From assembly GCF_026230105.1 (NCBI RefSeq), contig NC_079486.1, forward strand, positions 7,254,001 through 7,318,000: a DNA stretch of 64,000 nt, in the 5' to 3' direction. Origin of the DNA: Diorhabda sublineata (lineage: Eukaryota; Arthropoda; Insecta; Coleoptera; Chrysomelidae). A program made the translations under genes and the position numbers. The notes beneath the pieces are model-generated. The model did not search any database. It saw only the letters and a program-made list of their open reading frames with translations, and was not told the DNA's origin. This document shows, in pieces, positions 43,331 to 54,339 of the stretch (the stretch's first letter is position 1; the number at the start of each line of letters is the position of its first letter).

Positions 43331-43645
43331 ATGGTTTATGTGTTAAGTTCAAAGTCTGTGCCTGTTGGTGCCTGTTTTACACGGTATAATATGTCACGTA
43401 ATTCAGAAGAAGGGTCTTTTGAAGACTTTTCAAGCTCTGGATCAGAATATGTGCCAGACTATGAAGTTAAAAAACGGTTTGTTTATGAATCTATATATTT
43501 ACAGATTTTTAACCTCAATGTTTTTAGAAACTTATTGCAGTCAAGCAACAGCAGCTTGGAGAGCGAATATTCAGAGCATGAAGAATCTCTTTCTCACCTA
43601 AAAGCAAATGGTGTAGCAGGAGTAAGAAGGTACAATAGTTTTTGA
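43331..43645 (+). CDS. unidentified Ser/Glu-rich ORF (104 residues)
   Basis: The likely start is MSRNSEEGSFEDFSSSGSEY at 43391 (an earlier ATG exists at 43331). The second half repeats the character (SSNSSLESEYSEHEESL). A 51-bp intron (about 43475-43525, GTTTGT...TTTTTAG) would remove the hydrophobic middle and keep the frame; the unspliced frame is open too. Acidic SSSGSEY-type N-termini are common in insect transposon proteins. Nothing else identifies it. Confidence 0.3.
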   Translation: MVYVLSSKSVPVGACFTRYNMSRNSEEGSFEDFSSSGSEYVPDYEVKKRFVYESIYLQIFNLNVFRNLLQSSNSSLESEYSEHEESLSHLKANGVAGVRRYNSF

Positions 43646-45473
43646 CAAAAATAAAATTTTAGAAAAAAAACTTCCTTATGTTTAATGTTTGTAAATTATT
43701 CCGGAGATTGGGAGGTCTCAAACTCAGTAAATAAGAATGTTCCAATACCAGAGGATCATGGCTCGATAGTCAAGTATGGAATATATAATATCAAGTATGG
43801 AATAATTCATGGTTTTATTAGGTTAATCATTCAAATTCAGTTTTGAGTCTTGTCATGTTTTTAATTTTAATTTCATGGAGTAATAATACTTAATTAATAG
43901 TACTAACAAATATTGCTAGTCAAAGAGCATGCTTTCTCCGAAGTTATAGAAAAAATGATGATAGTGTATTTACAATATAGTAAAATATATTTTCCTATGA
44001 CCACATATGAAAATGATAGATTGCATACACATTTTTTCCTGAGAAAGTAGCTTATTTCACACATATACTAAAAAATAATACATACATGTATTCAAATGCT
44101 TCTTTTTCTTATGTTATAAGTGGTCTCGAATGATAGAGGGAATACGCGATACAATATGAATATGGCTGGGTGCCGAAAAGCAAAATGCAAAATTTAAGAA
44201 GACTGAAGAAATAGACAATATGATTTTTTAAGGTTATACTAGTGTTTACAATGAAAATGGAAAGTTTGTTGTAATTTGTGTTCAAATACATACTAGTCTC
44301 TGCAAGATAATTAAGCGTTAAAATTAAGTGTTATTACTATTACCGTGTAATGTATAAAGTAGTTGAATGAATATATATTCTCCATAATGAAGGAAAACAT
44401 TTTTTTGGTTTTACTAACAAGTTAAAAGTTTAAACATTATATACATCCATAGATAACCCTGCAACTAATAGATTGAGGAGTGCTAATAAAATAATGAATG
44501 CTATTAGTAACAGTAGCACATTAAACAAAGAAGCTGCAAATAGAAACATTGAACATAGTGTTTAACAAAATGCTGAACAACATACTGACACTGCACAACC
44601 CAAAAACAATGCAAGTTTGTTTACAGCAACAAGAGGCAATGAACACATATGTTAGCGATTCCAGGAATGCTGCAACATTACAAAATCCTCTGTAATTCAG
44701 TAATTGTTATAATAACTACTTTACATTTAACTTTTATAACGCCTCAAAAAAAATTGAAACAAAATCCTCAATAATTATTTAGTTCTTCTTAGGTATCTAA
44801 TATAGTTACAAAAAATTCATTGTTCTAATGGTTCTTTTTCTGTTCTTTAGTTATAAAATATTTCATAACCATTCTTTTCGTTTTTGTCGTATGGATTATC
44901 ACAAAATAACAAATATTTTGTAGAATTTTGTTACTTTTCAGCACACATGTGTATATACTTTTCAACATATGTGTGATATTGTTTAAATAACTTTCTTATT
45001 TTAAAAATAAGTTTTTTTGAAGAATCTTTCACTTGATCGCACTCTCTACTTTAGATAGATATAAAAAAATTAATAATAAAGTGTTACTCTAGCCGAGACA
45101 ATTAGCAATTCATGTTACAATTAATTGGCTCAACAGGCATGGGAGGTTGAGGCTAGTGTATAGTAAAAGATGAGGAGCATAACCTGGCAGTTTTATGAAC
45201 ATGTTGAATAAATACACGTGGTGTAATAAGATCAATTTAGTTTTATTTAAAAGCGCTCGGATATCATACATGAAGTACAAACAAATTGATAAAGTTAAAT
45301 TTGTTTTTAATTTTCGATTCGTTAAAATATTTAAAATAATAGTCGTAACGATTATTTCTAAAGAATTGACAATAATTTCGATTTGATAAATATGAGACCT
45401 CTCTTTTTATGTTAGGTTGAGAGTAATACTTGTAAATTAAAACTTTTTAATCACACTAACCTTATTTTTAAGG
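43646..45473. other. 1.8 kb without a recognisable gene
   Basis: AT-rich, with short frames on both strands (44109-44291 minus, 45195-45386 plus) and no motif. TTTTTAAG at the right end looks like a splice acceptor for the following gene remnant. Confidence 0.5.
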
Positions 45474-45929
45474 TCTCTGAAAACTCAGATTCAGACGTTG
45501 CATCAAGAGCTTGAGCTCAATTTACCCAACACGGGAGAACATTATTTTACAATCGCACAAACTTTAATTTGATTTGAGAAGAAAATCACGTTTAAAAAAG
45601 AAGAAGATTCTGATTATGCAAATATCAATTACTTTCTCTTACCTATGTATTCGGCCGTAGTTAACATGAAGATACTATTTTATCAATTTGGAATAGTTAA
45701 TCAAGCGAAATTGGAATTAACTAATGACGATATTAACATGTTAAAGATGTAGATGAACACTCTTATAGAAGATGAAGATGGAGCAGTTCAATACATTAAT
45801 AAAGTATTTGTTGACCAATACTATTTAGAATATCAGACCTGTTTTCCTGATACAGTGTTCAATTCTATGGGAGTAGTGCGTCAGTATTGCGCGCTTAACG
45901 GTTTTGAATATATTGATTATTGGCGATGA
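45474..45929 (+). pseudogene. Cry-domain-I-like helical region of a toxin-like gene (three in-frame stops)
   Basis: One frame is readable over 150 codons apart from TGA at 45570, TAG at 45750 and TGA at 45927. It starts after a TTTTTAAG acceptor-like site with LKTQIQTLHQELELNLPNT, and continues with YFLLPMYSAVVNMKILFYQF. The LP.Y....N..+L phrase matches conserved block 1 (central helix) of three-domain delta-endotoxins, and the stretch is helix-rich. In bacteria that helical bundle forms the membrane pore; whether insects use such a protein is not known to me. The three stops make it a broken gene as it stands. A frameshift separates it from the next part. Confidence 0.4.
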
Positions 45930-46423
45930 ATTTTAAAAGAACCACACGTTTTTCTCGGCTTACGCCGCTTTTAGCTAGAGGGATGATGCCTATTGAAGTA
46001 GGTTGTCCATTGCAACCGAAATTAATCAACGGTAGAAGAAATAAAATGATAGGAATCGCTGTAGCTATTTTCAGATCATCTAGGATTATTCCGAAAATTC
46101 AAGGGATGGTTATCCACTACGAAAATGGTGATTCGATGAATTTAGGAGAGGCATCTTCCGAAACAATTCCGATAGATTTCAAAGGAGCCTATTTGAAAAA
46201 ATTGACAGTATGGGGATGTAATGGATTAGATATGTTTGAATTTTTGTTTACAGATGGTCGTACAGCATCCTGTGGATCTAATGTGGATTCAGCAAATGTG
46301 AATAACATTTTTGAATTAGATTATCATCATATTACTGGAATTATAATCACCAATGATGCCACCGACTTAAAAGGACAATCCGCCAGCATATCTGTATCAT
46401 ATCAGTTAACCCCAGAAGAATGA
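45926..46423 (+). CDS. jacalin-like beta-prism domain ORF
   Basis: 165 residues, intact, ATG 45926 to TGA 46421-46423. The region from about residue 48 reads IIPKIQGMVIHYENGD, then DFKGAYLKKLTVWGCNGLDM, with ITGIIITND and SASISVSYQL at the end, alternating strands as in jacalin-like lectins. Domain II of delta-endotoxins has the same beta-prism fold, which fits the helical region just upstream in another frame. The ATG may be internal: the true protein probably starts upstream. It could also be an independent carbohydrate-binding lectin. No signal peptide is visible. Confidence 0.45.
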   Translation: MNFKRTTRFSRLTPLLARGMMPIEVGCPLQPKLINGRRNKMIGIAVAIFRSSRIIPKIQGMVIHYENGDSMNLGEASSETIPIDFKGAYLKKLTVWGCNGLDMFEFLFTDGRTASCGSNVDSANVNNIFELDYHHITGIIITNDATDLKGQSASISVSYQLTPEE

Positions 46424-47647
46424 TCCGAGGATTTTTTTCTTCATTATTATCAAGCTTTATATATTTTCAATCGATAATAAAATGTATCAATCTATCAAAT
46501 TTTCGATTATTTTTACAATCCTTCATTCCAATATCAATCAATTTCAAATATATAAATACCCGTTTCAGTCCTCTGTTCTTTCTCTTCAGTTATTTCCACT
46601 CTCTTTAAAACCAATGTTATCTTAACACATACTTCTATTTTTTTAGCACTCGGCAATTTTTGTTTCTTTGGAGGTTTTTGCTTTAAAAATGTTATTTGAG
46701 AACGCCATTATTTTGCTACTTGATTTTTTAGCGCTTTCGTCCCATCATTCGTATTCGTAATCAGTACACCTAAAGTTTGTCTTGGTAGCTGCACGGGAAC
46801 TGGAGCAGTGCAGGCCAGTTCATGAGTATATAACTGCCACTGCAGCTACTAAAAACAAACCTCTAGATAGTCGAAGAACTCATTCGTTCTTTGCCGTTGC
46901 ACTTCCATATATTTATTTTCGCCATTCTTCCTAAAGCCAAATCTTTTTGATTCCTGTACCAATCGATTATAGACTTTTCCCATTCCCTACAGGATCTGGC
47001 TATTAAAATTTTCATTATTTCTTTATTGTTCTTATTAACAGGCAACAAAGAATTTTATTACGAATGATTGCCCAATCACCAGCTTTGGTTAAGAATTTAC
47101 TTTGAAAAGTTCAAACTTTTGTCTCTTTCTCAACATATTCTCCATTTTTTTTCAACTCACTCATGAAGACCGTGCTCGTGTATTTCTAAGTCGAAGAAGT
47201 TTTCCACCAATCCGTTTTTGAACCGTGTGACCTCTACTTAGACTTAATCCTTGATTAGTTTGAAGCGGTTGCCACCTAAGTGTTCTTTTAATTTAAGAAG
47301 AGGTGAAAATCACTGGACGCTAAATCCGAACTGTATGGGAGATAAGGAATAACAGTCCACAACGTCAAATTTCTGAACAAACTCTTGTATTGGACGAGTG
47401 AACGCTTAGTGGAATGCACCGTGTGTAGACCTCGAGGAAACACTAAAAACATTTTCGGAATTTTATGACAACACCTGCAAGCATACTGATGATCATGTAT
47501 TTTATTCTAAAACTTTTTTGAATTTTACGTGGATACTAAGAAATCGAAAGAATATCTCGATGATATGTTTAATCTGAATTTCTGATATTTCAACTGAGAA
47601 GGATTTTATAACGCCTCGGACTTGGTTCACCCACTCAGATGATGTTG
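46424..47647. other. no recognisable gene
   Basis: AT-rich after the lectin-like stop (AATAAAATG near 46478 may be its poly(A) signal). Frames here show no motif. Confidence 0.5.
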
Positions 47648-47994
47648 TTATTGATCGGCTGTGAGTAAACGCGGCATCCACTTTCTCATGCTTAAATGCT
47701 CATGCATAATTATAAACACACTGCCTTCTAATATGTTTAAGGCATCAGCTATCTCACGCAATTTCATTTTACGATTAGATAGAACCAATTTGTGGACTTT
47801 TTTGATTTTTTCTGGAGTAACCATCTCAATTGGACGACGTTCACCATGATCGGTGTCTGTACGACCACGTTTAAATTCAGCAAACCAATAACAAATGGCT
47901 CTTTTATATGTATATATGGAAGAAAACAAAATATAAAAAGAGCAAAGGTTTTTGTGGCGTTTTTTCCGAGAGGTCTATGTTTATCAATCAGCAT
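47648..47994 (-). pseudogene. mariner transposase N-terminal fragment
   Basis: The minus-strand frame reads WFAEFKRGRTDTDHGERRP, then TPEKIKKVHKLVLSNRKMKL, then HEHLSMRKWMPRLLTADQ. These are the paired helix-turn-helix DNA-binding domains and linker (WVPR-like WMPR) of a mariner. A different frame (MLIDKHRPLGKNATKT) gives the start. The catalytic part is missing. It differs clearly from the mariner at 41 kb and belongs to another lineage. Confidence 0.8.
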
Positions 47995-48512
47995 CTGGGG
48001 ACTAAAGAAACTATGGCAGGTTTTTATAATTTTCTGGCGCCCTCAAGGAACAATTAGGTGACATACTAACGCTCAGTAACATGACCTGGCATCATTAATC
48101 TGATGAAGTTGACTTAGTACAATATAAGATTGAAAACAATGATTTGTTAGCTTATTTTCCTTTATATATGATTGTTGTTGAATAGTGTCAAGGAAACCCT
48201 TTTTGGAGGACAAAGAAACCTTGATAATCAACATTTATGGTGAGAAGGGTTAATTGCTTTTTATATCTTGAAGCATCCTTAACTACAAATAATGTTCCAA
48301 TCTTTCAGATTTCACGAAACAATAACCCGAATCCTAGCCTACAACGAGATTTAGATCAAAATTTCCGAGCACCCATTCTTAGGATTTTGCAATGAAAACT
48401 GTTTATTCCATTTTTTCTTTCCAGTAAAAGTGAAATTAGAAAAATTTTAGCTATTTTCTATTCATATTCAAGTACGAAGTTGATAAACGAATAATACCTA
48501 GAAACCATTTGA
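47995..48512. other. no recognisable gene
   Basis: Nothing beyond the start of the mariner fragment. Confidence 0.5.
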
Positions 48513-48559
48513 AGGATAATTTGTTTAGGAAAAAGTAAAAATTCCTAAACAAATTATCC

Positions 48560-48560
<1 letters not shown>
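48513..48560. repeat. perfect 18-bp inverted repeat beside a TA tract
   Basis: AGGATAATTTGTTTAGGA (48513-48530), 12-nt A-rich loop, TCCTAAACAAATTATCCT (48543-48560). Confidence 0.95.
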
Positions 48561-48624
<64 letters not shown>

Positions 48625-48631
48625 TTATATA

Positions 48632-48677
<46 letters not shown>

Positions 48678-48685
48678 TATATATT
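48561..48685. repeat. (TA)n microsatellite
   Basis: About 125 bp of nearly pure TA, interrupted twice by TATTTATA and ATAAATAT. Length in the assembly may not be reliable. Confidence 0.97.
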
Positions 48686-49181
48686 TTTTTTTTCGTGGAA
48701 AGTAATGTCCTTATTCGATCCATTTATTTCTTTACCAAACTCTGCCTTTCTTCTCGAATACTCAGCTGTGAAATTGCAACTGGTGTTATGTATCCTTTAT
48801 TGAATTGCCAAATTTAGCGTTTTTTTTCCTCTATTTTTGGTATATTGATATATGATTTCATCTTCACAATAACGTAAACAGTATAGTGATTGGTCGGACG
48901 GAGAATTAAGCTGTTATTAAAAGGTACGTTTGTTTGTTTAAAAATGTCTCTATTTTCTTTTATGTTTCCCTATCTACAATACATCTAAAAGATAACAATA
49001 CATGAGTTAGCCGTTGTTCTGGCGATCTCTAGATGTGTTGTGTACGTCTGTAAATACTGTTGTGGATCTTTGAATCGGGGCATTATCCACAAGTTTGATG
49101 TAGCTACAATAACTCTGTCCCTTTTTATTTACTCTGATTCCGGTATATATAAATTTGGATTTCTCCAACTAAACTACGTGA
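48686..49181. other. no recognisable gene
   Basis: Poly-T start, then mixed AT-rich sequence up to the LINE remnant. Confidence 0.5.
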
Positions 49182-50511
49182 TTAGTGAACCACGCAGAAG
49201 CCTACAACCACTGTCGTGGATATATTGACAGTGGGTATATCGGCTATGTCATGTAACCACGAGGTTCTATGAAGTTTTGGGTAGCATGAATATTTAATAG
49301 CCATACGGAGGCATTTGTTTTGTACCACCTGCAGGGTGCGGAAATTTTGTTTGGTACCTGTGTAGTAGACTGGGGCTGCGTATGTTAAAATGGGTCTAAT
49401 GATTTGTTTGTATAATAAAAGTTTGTTTTGTGTGGTGAGTTTACTGTGTTTACATATGAGAGGGTAAAGTCTGCCCATTGAATTCTTAGCTTTTAGTATT
49501 TGTTTGGCTATGTGGGCGTTAGCATTCGTATTTCCTTGCACAATATACCCTATATATTTTAGGGTACTGCTTGGCAGGATCGTTTGTCCGTTTATGTGAA
49601 GCTGCGATTGCAATAAGCTGCTTTTCCTGGCTATACGTCTGAGTAACAAGTACTCTGTTTTTGACGCATTTATAGATAGTTTATTATTCTGAAAATATGG
49701 TAAAATGTGTTTGGATGATGTTAAGTGCTTGATCGGGATGTTTTGCAGATACTAGAAAACAAGTGTCATCTGCATACATAGCTGTTAGGATTTGTTGGGA
49801 AGTGGGTATATCGTGTGTGAAAAGGGAATATAACAAAAGTGATAGTATGGACCCTTGCGGAGCTCCAGCCTTTATGGGGTATACACCCGTATGACGTAAA
49901 ATTCTCTATTCGTTAAATAGGAATGCAAAATTTTTATTAAATAGTTTGGAACTTCTAAATTGATCAATTTAAAAATTAAAACCTCGATCCATACGGAGTC
50001 AAATGCTTTTTGGATGTCGATAGCGACCATGGTGGACTTATTTTTGTTCTGGAAGCTTTCTCTAATATAATTAAAAACTCGTATTATTTGGGCCGTCGTA
50101 CTGTGTCCACTTCTGAATCCGTATTGCTCGGGTGGTATAATTTTTTGTTTTTCAATAAAGTTTTGTAATCTTTTGTGAATTACTTTATCACCTTTGCAAT
50201 ATTATTGAGCAAGGATATAGGTCTATAACTATCCACTTAGTATGGTTGTTTATTAGCTTTGATAATGGGAACGATGTTGGCAATTTTGAGTTTACCGGGT
50301 AATGTCCTGTTTTTAGAACAAAATTAATTAAATGTGTAAGTCTCACTAAACCATTTTTATTTTTCAATTTGAAAATTATATTATAAATTTCAGTGCAAGT
50401 TGTAAGATATTTTGAATTTTGTATATTTAGTATGTGTTTAGGTATCGGTGTTTGTTCTTTTCTTCTTTTATTATAATAATTATGATACACTATTATATTT
50501 CGTAAACGCAC
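49182..50511 (-). pseudogene. jockey-type LINE reverse transcriptase remnant
   Basis: Minus strand, several frames: LPTSFPLSKLINN, then IPPEQYGFRSGHSTTAQIIR, then MVAIDIQKAFDSVWIEVLIF, GAPQGSIL and the catalytic AMYADDTCFLVSA. The last 155 residues are in one frame (LKYIGYIVQGNTNANAHIAK and NKLLLYKQIIRPILTYAAPV). This is the order of a jockey RT palm and thumb. It has at least five frameshifts or stops. No endonuclease part is visible: at its 5' side it meets the BEL LTR, so it may have inserted in, or been cut by, that element. Confidence 0.85.
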
Positions 50512-50714
50512 AACTTTAATTACTTATAATATCCTTGCATCTCATATATTGATGTTGAATTATTATACATTAAACGAATTTTTATAAATTTTACGTCTGC
50601 TACTCTTGTGGTGTGTATCTTGAATGCCCTGGGTTTTTGCTGTCTGTCTTCTGGACCCTCGTGGTCGCAGCGTTGCCAGGCTTAGCTTCCATATAAAATT
50701 TAGAAGTCGTAACA
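50512..50714 (-). repeat. candidate 3' LTR of BEL/Pao element
   Basis: On the minus strand GGCCGCGAGTA precedes TGTTACGACTTCTAAATTTT. TGTTACG is the usual first word of BEL/Pao LTRs, and CTGCGACCACGAGGGTCCAG lies 30-50 bp inside. The far end is unclear because it runs into the LINE remnant. Confidence 0.55.
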
Positions 50715-50793
50715 TACTCGCGGCCTTAAAAGCACCAGCTTTTAACAGAGTATATAACAGTTACTTAAACTTAAGCACACACGTTTATTTTTG

Positions 50794-51710
50794 TTACGGC
50801 AAAGGGCACAGTTTGGAAAAATCTCTGATGACAGTTCCATTGTTGGTGAGAATTTCTGCAACTCGCGAGATATTGTCACTACCCCGGAATAATTTTGTTA
50901 CGCGCCCCAATTCCAGAATTGAAGTTAGTGGACGACCAATGATGAAGTGATCTGGTGTTAAAGGAGAAGGATCTAAAGGGTTAGTAGATAGCGGACAATG
51001 AGGACGGGAGTTTAATATGGCCTCTATCTGACAGAGCAAAGTCGTGAACTCTTTAACAGTAAAGTTAGATTTACCAGAAACACGTTTCATGTGATATTTC
51101 ATTGCCTTAACCCCAGCCTCCCATAATCCACCAAAATGTGGAGCTTGGACTGGATTAAATTCCAGCGTATGCCTTGATTGTTCATAGAATCACTAATTAA
51201 ACATTCATTTTGAGTGAGAAAATCATAGAGTGCTTTCAAGTTTCTATTTGCACGTCGACTGATAAAGCGTTTCAGAGCCAAAAGGAAATCTTCAGTTGAA
51301 AGACTACTTACAAACTCAAGATGAATGGACTTTGTAGCCAAGCATATGAACAGACAAACATAACCTTTCATGATTTTTGAGCCACGTCCCCTTTTATTAA
51401 GTACATGAAAAGGTCCGGCATAATCTGTACCTGTGATTTGAAAGGGGAAACCAGATAAAAATCTATCACTTGGTAAATTTCCCATAATGGGTTGGACTGA
51501 TTTTGGTTTTAATCTATAACATTGTATACATTTATGAACAATAGATCTAGCTAGGTTGCGAGCGGCAACTGGCCAATATGTTTCTCGTATATTATATAAT
51601 AATTGTAATGGTCCTGCATGTAATAAATTTTTATGCTCTTGTTCAAAAAGAAGTTTCGTGAAATGGTGTTTCGACGACAAAATCATTGGATGTTTTTTAT
51701 TGAAATGAAA
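50794..51710 (-). pseudogene. BEL/Pao integrase
   Basis: Residues near 51686-51540 form the H/C zinc-binding part (HHFTKLLFEQEHKNLLHAGP; HKCIQCYRLKP). The core starts ITGTDYAGPFHVLN, with KGYVCLFICLATKSIHLEFV. A shift near 51180 disturbs the region of the second catalytic Asp. The C-terminal part (51102-50794) reads TLLCQIEAILNSRPHCPLST and LTPDHFIIGRPL, typical of BEL. Inactive because of the frame break. Confidence 0.88.
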
Positions 51711-51713
51711 ATT

Positions 51714-53006
51714 TCAATTCTGCAAACGACCCTCAACTCTAAGTATACCGCTCGTGTCCATAAACGGGTTTAAAGATAAAAGTTTAATTTTTTTGTCAAT
51801 TTCATTCCCAGCTTTTAAATCATTATACTCCTTATTGAACGAAGATATTTGGGATAGTTTTACAAGCAACTTCAAAGAGTTATCTAATTCTGTTGTTGTA
51901 AAAACACCAAACGATCGATTTTCTTTATTACTTGAGTAATTTTTTATAAATCTTAAAATGAAAGCCATGCACCTCCTCAATCGATTCAAATTAGAAAACC
52001 TTTCGAATGGAAATTTAAATTCAGACACCGCTGCTAAAGTAGTTTTTATTTCTGGAAGGGGAATAGACGTCTTGTTGTCTTTTGGCCAAAGGTCAGGGCT
52101 CTCTTGAGCCAATATGGACCCTGCCACCATATATTTGAATTATTCAAACTACTAGGATAAGAGCCTCTTGATAAAATGTCTGCAGGATTTTCTAAACTTA
52201 GAACATAACGCCATGAACTGATATCAGTTAACTCCTGTATTTCAGCAATTCGATTACGAACGAATGGTATTAACAAATGAATTGGAGTTTTAATCCAACC
52301 CAACACTATTGTGGAGTCAGACCATAATGTTACAGAATTTAAATCAAGCCTCAAATATGTAGTATAATATTTCATAATTCTAACCGAGGGATTGAAGCAA
52401 ATGACAAAATGTTTCACCATAGCAATTTTTTGATCTGACATATACAGCTGCACCATATGCTACCTCATAAGCGTCTGAAAAGGCATGTAATTCTATTTGT
52501 GTGGAATTATCACAAATAACATGTCGCTGAATTTTTAACTAATTTAATGACGGAAGTTCTTGTATAAAATTGTTCCATTTAACTTGTAATTCATGGGAAA
52601 CTGGATTGTCCCAAGATAGATTTTCCTTCCAAAGTTGTTGTAACATTACTTTAGCAATTATAATGCAAGGGCCAAGTAGACCCACTGGATCGAATATTCT
52701 GGATATGCCTGAAAGCATAACTCTTTTTGTTAAACATTCATCCTTCATTTCAACATCAATATGAATTATTAATTTATCCGTTTTACTCATCCACGATATA
52801 CCTAGGGTTTTTGCAACATCATCTTTGCCAATGACTAGACCTTCCGAAGAATCAGCAAGTTTACCTTCCCTTAGATCATGCATTATGTCCGGAAAGTTTG
52901 ATCGCCACTTTCGAAGTAATTTTGTTAATTTATTGCTAAAAACAGAAACTTTTCCTTTAAGAACACCTCGTTTTTTAATTAAGGTTTTAAATGGATCTTC
53001 AGCCAT
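51714..53006 (-). pseudogene. BEL/Pao gag start fused to RT end and RNase H
   Basis: The ATG at 53006 opens with MAEDPFKTLIKKRGVLKGKV, which looks like a BEL Gag N-terminus. After ~30 residues it becomes LRKWRSNFP and DVAKTLGISW, then SGISRIFDPVGLLGP, which is the RT thumb. All of Gag's body, protease and the RT palm are absent. RNase H follows after frame shifts near 52540 and 52460 (SVTLWSDSTIVLGWIK; LENPADILSRG). A linker ends at 51714 before integrase. The Gag-RT join is in frame, giving a 195-residue open frame. Confidence 0.8.
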
Positions 53007-53126
53007 TTTAATTTGAAAATGATGCAATAATAATCTTTGTGCGAAATTTAAATTGTTGGCAACAGTGTAATATGAACGCACAACAACACCAAGAATTCTA
53101 ACAAAAAAACTAAACTGATAATTCAT

Positions 53127-53489
53127 GTTAGGTATAAAATCGTAAACAAAATATACCGGCGAAAGCGACCCTTTTTTTGTGGATAACTCTACTCTATTCT
53201 ACACCAATATATTATAAACACATATGAATTGTGTGCATAAGAATAAATCAATTGTAAATAAAATTATGATATGGCGATACCAATTTATTTTATTTTTATG
53301 ATTAAATCAACAACTCAAGGCAACGCCAATATAATAAATAAATTAAAATTTCGACTATATATGAAATAATTTAAATTGATATAAGGTTGAATTAACTTTA
53401 CTCTTCAAACAAAGGCCACATTTGAAAGGATTTCAAAGCAAAATAAAGGAAAAAACTCACTTTTTTGTCTGTCGGCTTATCATCGGAAT
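53127..53489. other. leader or 5' end of BEL element, not resolved
   Basis: AT-rich, with no LTR match to 50512-50714 and no ORF. Confidence 0.4.
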
Positions 53490-54339
53490 TAGCTGGAATT
53501 AGCTGGAAATACAGAATATGCAATAAATATGCATGTTGATGAGTATGATTTAACAAACTAAATGTTTTTAAGAGGTTGGTAATATCTAATACTAATGAAT
53601 GAATCACCTCTTCCCAAATAGTGTTTATAAAGCCAGATCGATAAGTCCATCACTGTTTGAATTTCCCGCCTCCCAACTGAAATGGCAACACTGCACATGT
53701 CAATATGCAGTGTTGTTTTATTACTATTATTACTATATCTATACACGAAAAAATTGCTAAGGATAATTTATTCAAACTGCTTAAATTATTTAAACAACTT
53801 TTTTTATTAACAGCAAGGACACGGAGGTAAACGTATCAATAGTATGTATATCTTATATGAATGAATAATCTACATACCTTCAATTTCAAACACATATAAA
53901 CATTTTTCTTCAAAACAATTAGAAGACACAATTAAGATTTTTACTTCACCAAAGGGTTTGTGATAACCTTTTCAGTATGTAAATAAATGATTCTGTTAAT
54001 GTAAAACGTTCGGTTAAACTTACATTCTGGTCCACATTTCTTAGAAGCACATTTTAAGCATTCTCCAAAGCAACCATGGCATCTTAAATTCAAGCAGTCA
54101 CAAAGATCCATTTCTAATTTATTTTCATGACGTTGATGTTGACGGCATTGCTGCGTCAAACGGGATTGATGTTCTTCGTGGAAGAATATCGTTATTTTTC
54201 TTCAATTTGTACACTACTGTCTCTGGATGGCGATAGACTTGTGGAACCATATCGAAATGGTTTTTTTCATTTATTTCAATCGGCGCGGTGCCTTATACTG
54301 ATTCGATGTCGGTACAATTGCGGAATATGTTGTCGCCAT
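53490..54339 (-). mobile_element. composite repeat R2, copy 3
   Basis: Matches 19180-20000 in the same orientation. It carries an extra ~65 bp (about 53689-53755) starting with an inverted repeat (CAACACTGCA ... TGCAGTGTTG) and hAT-end-like CAGTGTTGCCATTTCAGTTG on the minus strand. Relative to the adjoining R1/S1 sequence this block is turned round compared with copies 1 and 2. Confidence 0.65.
53941..54285 (-). pseudogene. ARL14EP-like Cys-rich protein, copy 3 (frameshifted)
   Basis: The Cys cluster CDCLNLRCHGCFGECLKC with KKCGPECKFNR is intact and the C-terminus extends to VITNPLVK, as in the 160-residue copy. Upstream the reading changes frame near 54135, where TATGAAAATAAA of the intact copy has been altered; the DILPRRTSIPFDAA part is in another frame. 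The N-terminal 60 residues are mostly lost. CDCLN is closer to the usual ARL14EP wording than CNCLN in the other two copies. Confidence 0.6.

Larger units (their letters stand above)
50512..53126 (-). mobile_element. BEL/Pao LTR retrotransposon, internally deleted
   Basis: RT end, RNase H and integrase in BEL order on the minus strand, ending in a TGTTACG-type LTR start at 50714. No intact second LTR was recognised at the 5' side (53127-53480). Confidence 0.85.
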
